A stretch of 64,000 nucleotides of DNA, taken from positions 1-64,000 of the forward strand of contig JAVSML010001012.1 of the NCBI GenBank assembly GCA_038503035.1, read 5' to 3'. Made by a program: the position numbers and the translations under genes. This DNA comes from Crocodylus rhombifer (taxonomy: Eukaryota; Chordata; Crocodylia; Crocodylidae). Under the pieces are notes generated by a model. The model saw nothing but the letters and a program-made list of their open reading frames with translations. It ran no database searches and was not told the origin of the DNA. How positions within the stretch are numbered: position 1 is the first letter of the stretch; each line of letters begins with the position of its first letter. This document shows positions 59,931 to 64,000 of the stretch, in pieces.

Positions 59931-62900
59931 TGCAAAAATGTACAGTGTCAATTGTCTTTGAATATCGCTTGCCATGGGAAAAGCAAGCAGGGGATTATGA
60001 AGTATTAGATAGACATTGACAGCTATGACATGAAGTCCTGTTTAACTTCTGCTTGAGTGACCCTAAAGTGAGTATTCACAATGGGGGTAGAGTGGGGAAG
60101 CAAGTATATGGAAAGATTCTCCAAACTTTCAAGAGCACTGTGAAGGCTTCACTCAGAGAATTAAGGATTGCGGTGAGGGGGCGGGCACGTAGCTGAACAA
60201 AAAGAATGAAGAAATGATCTACAAATATGGTGGACAGCATAGAAGAACATCTTTCAGCCAGCTGAATTCCAGGCATGAGGATTACCCTAAACAGAAGTTC
60301 ATAAACATACTAATCTTCCTAAGAATATTTGCATCTAATCTGTGTAATTGAAGGGTTTTTTGTCTCCATATATTTTTGTAACTTTAAAATGAAGCTTATT
60401 TTTCTGTTTGGTTTACACAACATATTTTCTGTATATAAAGAATGCTACATTTCTTTATTACTGTGAGATTTATGCTTTCTTGCAGTTATATCTTAGTGGT
60501 TTTGTTCCCCCGTACCAGTCATTGATTTCATTTGCATCGAGTTGTAGTTTTCACTGTCAGCAATATCATTTTTTTTGGCTCCAACGAATCTACCTTATTT
60601 AAACATACTGTGCCCAAATTTTCTGTACATCAGTTTCTGAAAGAAATTTGTGTGCACTATGGGTCTCACTATGGTTGGACCTACTTCACCTTTATTTGCT
60701 TAAATATTTTGATTGTATTCAGCACCACAAATTATTCCATATAAAAATGCAAAAAAAAAATGGTGATCTTGAGAGAGAAATTGATACCTAGATTACTTCC
60801 TAGAACCTCCGATTCACGCCTTTTCTGTTCAATACTGATAACTCGGCTTTTAAATAATTTTGTGAGGAGGCTTAAATCTGAATTCCACTAGATGGAACTT
60901 CATATTGAATAAGATGTTTAAAAAACTCCTACCTTGAATTATTATATGAGTAGAAGGCACACACACCATATTATGCTTTAGTTAGGTACATATAATCTGG
61001 TGAACTATCAGACTTCCAACTGTGGCAATTTTATATTGTAGCCAAAGGTAGATTTCCTGTAGATTCCATTGAGTATATTATAATTCCCTTCCTTCATAAT
61101 ATCCCTCTTTAGTATTGAGTATATTCAACATTTCTCTTCTCCGCCTCCTTCCCCTTTCTGCCTACCACTTGGATAGTCGCACGGTAATATCTGTATTAAC
61201 AGGTAAAACTAAAACGGTTTTGAACAAATCAGAAGCAGTTAGTATACTATGATGTGGGTATTAGAATAGAAAATCTGCCATCTTTTTATATTTACTCTAT
61301 GCTATAACTCTGTTGCTAGATTTTTTTTTTTATTATATAGTTCCATTATTACAAAAGTGTGGTGCACAATTTATTCTTTCCCATTATGTATTAGCAATAC
61401 AAATTCTGTAATCTCAACTTGACCACGTGAGAAGCAGAAGAAGGAATATAGCTTCTTTCGCTTGCCATTCATGTGGACAAAATGAATTAATTACGGTAGA
61501 ACTTGCCTGGATTTGTTTCATCAACAAATGTTTTCTAAGCAGCAGTTCAATAAGTCAGATTATTTTTAAGCAAACTTAACTACTGTGAGCAAGACTGTAA
61601 AAAAAAATGGCTGCTTAACATTAGGTTCTAAATGTTATAATTACATGTTGTACTAGATAGGGTGACATCTGAATGCATCAGATATCTAATGGCTCCTACT
61701 GTCTTCAATGTTGAGAACGTAGCACCTTGGAAAATAAGACCAGCTACTTGAGTATCAAAATATGGATTTAAAGCCTAACCTACACTTTTGTAAAATAATG
61801 GCCTGTGTGAAAACATGCTATAGAAAATCCTTGAGAAATAGAACTCCTTTTCAGAGAGAAACTTATGTGCCAAGTGAAAATTTGGAGATCTCTTAACCTA
61901 AAATTACTATACTTTCATTTTAGCTGGGGCAAAATGACAAATTCTATCAGCTGTCAACTCCTATGGTGCAGCCCCATTCTCAAAGATTTCATAGCAGCAT
62001 TTAATAACCTTGTTTTGAGAGGGGTGGACCTCTATCCAAGACTTGCAGTGTAAAGCAGGTGTGTATTGAAAGTTAAAAACTATAAAGTGATAACAGCAGT
62101 TTTTGTGCTGAACTTTTGACTTGGTACCTCAAAAGTATAAATTTCTGTACTTGCATGCCACTCTAACATATTCCCAGAAGGAGTTGCCCTGGGAGCAAAA
62201 TTGGATGTTTGGACAAACCAAATATTCCTGTTTCATCTTAAAAGGCTTAATGAATAGCAGTTTAAGAGTTCCAGTGGGCTCCAAACAGAATAACCCATTG
62301 TGCAGAGTTTAATTTTAGAAAACAAAAGTAGCCAACTTCAGCTGCATCAGAGCACTAAATGTGAGACATTCTGGAAAGGAATGTGTAAAAAGTATCAACT
62401 GTAAAAACTGCCAGTTTCTTTAGAACATTGAAGCGAGACCACCCAAATTTAAAGTTACTTGTACAAAACAATGCACTTACAGCAGTTAGAGGCATAGGTC
62501 ATGTAATAAGGTGAAATGATGTCACAAACACAGGTTGACACATGATGTAATGATTTTTATTTCATCACTGAGAACATGTTTCTCTTAAGTGGTTGCAGTA
62601 CATCAGGTACATGTTGCTGAGTTCTTCATACGTTTTTAATCTTAGTATGTATGAGTAAGCTGTAAGCTCTGAAAGCCATTTATATTTTCTTCCCTGTGAG
62701 TGTTGAATAAATTTTGAACCTTGCCTCACGTAGTTCTTCATGATGGCAATTGTCTCTTATACCCAGTGAATTATTAGTAGGAACTATGTTCCAGCTCAAA
62801 TGGTGCAGAATGAAGCAGGTAGGAAACACATGACTGGAAACGTGTTATGAGCAAAGAAAATGAGCGTAAAATGGTGTGAGCAAGATATTTCACTGATGTC

Positions 62901-64000
62901 CAAAAACATGGATGAACAAGTCTGTTTTATGTCTGGAAAGGTAAATTTTAAACAACTTGGCACAAGACCAGTGAACCAGCTGTTCTGAATTTTTGTTCTT
63001 AAATCATTATGGTGCCTTAAAGGTAGGTGCACTTAAACGAGAAGCCTTGTGCATTCAAATTTACCAAATGCTTAGATTGATCATTTTTCTACTCTAAAAG
63101 ATTAAACAGTTAAATTTATACCAAGTTTCATGTACAAGTACATTCAGATTAGTGCCTCTCTTTTTCTTTTAACACTCCAAATTTAGTTACAAAGTTTATG
63201 GACTGTGTTTTGGAGTAAAACATAATCCAATGTAAGGAACTGTAATAGGACCCAACTACAATGCATTTCAGGCTGAAAGTGTGGGTGGTTCACTTAAAAT
63301 AACATCTGTTAATCTATTCTGGGACTCTGATCCGATCCAAGTTTGGAAGAGAAGAAACTGAAGGTTTCACAATCTTACATCACTTGTGGGATATAAACCA
63401 CCGCCGTTTGTCTGCTCCTGGACTTTGAGGAGTGGGGGAGATTGAGAAATTAGGCTGTTAGTGCTCATTTAGAAAATGAGGTGAAGCATGTTTGTTTCTA
63501 TTAACCTCTAAAAGTAATGTTGTCATATTTGCATTTGTCCAAATATAAAACAGTGCCTATGCCAAATATAAAACAGCAGCTACCTGCTTCACTAAACTAA
63601 TTACATCAAAGCATGTCCACTTTATCACATTTCAGTTCACTGTAAAATACTTTTGCATTAAAATATAAACAGGGACTGTCTTCACTGAAGCAGAATGAAA
63701 TATTTATGTGTATTGATCATATACTCAGCATTATACAAATCTATGGAAACATTTTGATCACAAAACAATGCAACTAAGCATGCTTCCCAGTATAGTGTGA
63801 TGGAAATTTCTAGGAAAATACCAATGAAAAGAAAAAAGAAGAATGCACCACCCTGGCTTTAACTAGTAAGTCTTTTACTTAGTAAATCAAAGGTCTGCCT
63901 GGAAAAAAGGCAGGAAGATGGACAGCCACGTCATAGACTGGAGCAGCCACTGAAATCTTCATCGCTTTCCCAATAGTCTCCACTAACTGACAGAAAAACA

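Larger units (their letters stand above)
57537..64000 (+). other. SCAF4: SCAF4 intron 19 (5' part)
   Basis: From the exon 19 donor to the window end I recognise no exon. There is a (GT)n tract, an (AAAT)n tract and a possible SINE remnant near 59.7-59.9 kb. The last 4 kb (60.0-64.0 kb) show no repeat or coding signal that I could recognise. An AATAAA at 62706-62711 has no exon in front of it. Confidence 0.8.

Noticed and set aside
57537..64000. Expected last SCAF4 exon
   Set aside because: No sequence encoding the conserved TQGVAPG or later proline/glycine-rich region was found, so it must lie beyond the window.

Overview
The window is a piece of one vertebrate gene. It holds 18 consecutive internal coding exons (numbered 2 to 19 by the mammalian layout) of SCAF4, the SR-related CTD-associated factor 4, on the + strand between 12418 and 57536. 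The exons join in phase with no stop: 2398 coding bases, 799 codons plus one base. The first exon (start codon and about ten residues by homology, 5' UTR and promoter) lies upstream of base 1. The final exon or exons lie beyond base 64000. No second host gene, rRNA, tRNA or CRISPR array was found.

The organism is a sauropsid, most likely a crocodilian. The introns are AT-rich and full of CR1 LINEs (3' ends reading TTCATAGA..GGTTGGAAGGGACC on the + strand), hAT elements with CAGGGG/CAGTGG ends, GGGCATGTCTACA-type MITEs with 3-bp target duplications, and a CGATTCG-rich fold-back repeat. I associate this mixture with crocodilian genomes; a turtle is the main alternative. I could not test this by database search.

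Layout: 1-12417 intron 1 with several DNA transposons; 12418-13825 exons 2-4 and 19135-19270 exon 5, the CTD-interaction domain; 22485-32630 exons 6-10, the Gln/Pro-rich linker, with a nested pair of CR1 elements in intron 7; 39803-42208 exons 11-12, the RS domain; 45663-49006 exons 13-15, the RRM and its conserved C-terminal extension; 50230-57536 exons 16-19, the proline-rich region. From 57537 to 64000 is intron 19, where only simple repeats and one weak SINE candidate were seen. In mammals SCAF4 binds phosphorylated RNA polymerase II CTD and nascent RNA and, with SCAF8, suppresses early polyadenylation; every domain needed for that is intact here.

I found no new gene system. The most interesting structure is in the repeats: a 3.8-kb CR1 inserted inside an older CR1, with an intact endonuclease ORF but a reverse transcriptase that has lost the segment carrying its catalytic FADD motif; two GC-rich non-coding hAT elements of 1.3-1.6 kb with target duplications, one of them built of nested hairpins; several other long fold-back elements; a deleted pogo/Tigger element retaining a CENP-B-like HTH fragment; and a 24-bp in-frame duplication in SCAF4 exon 19.
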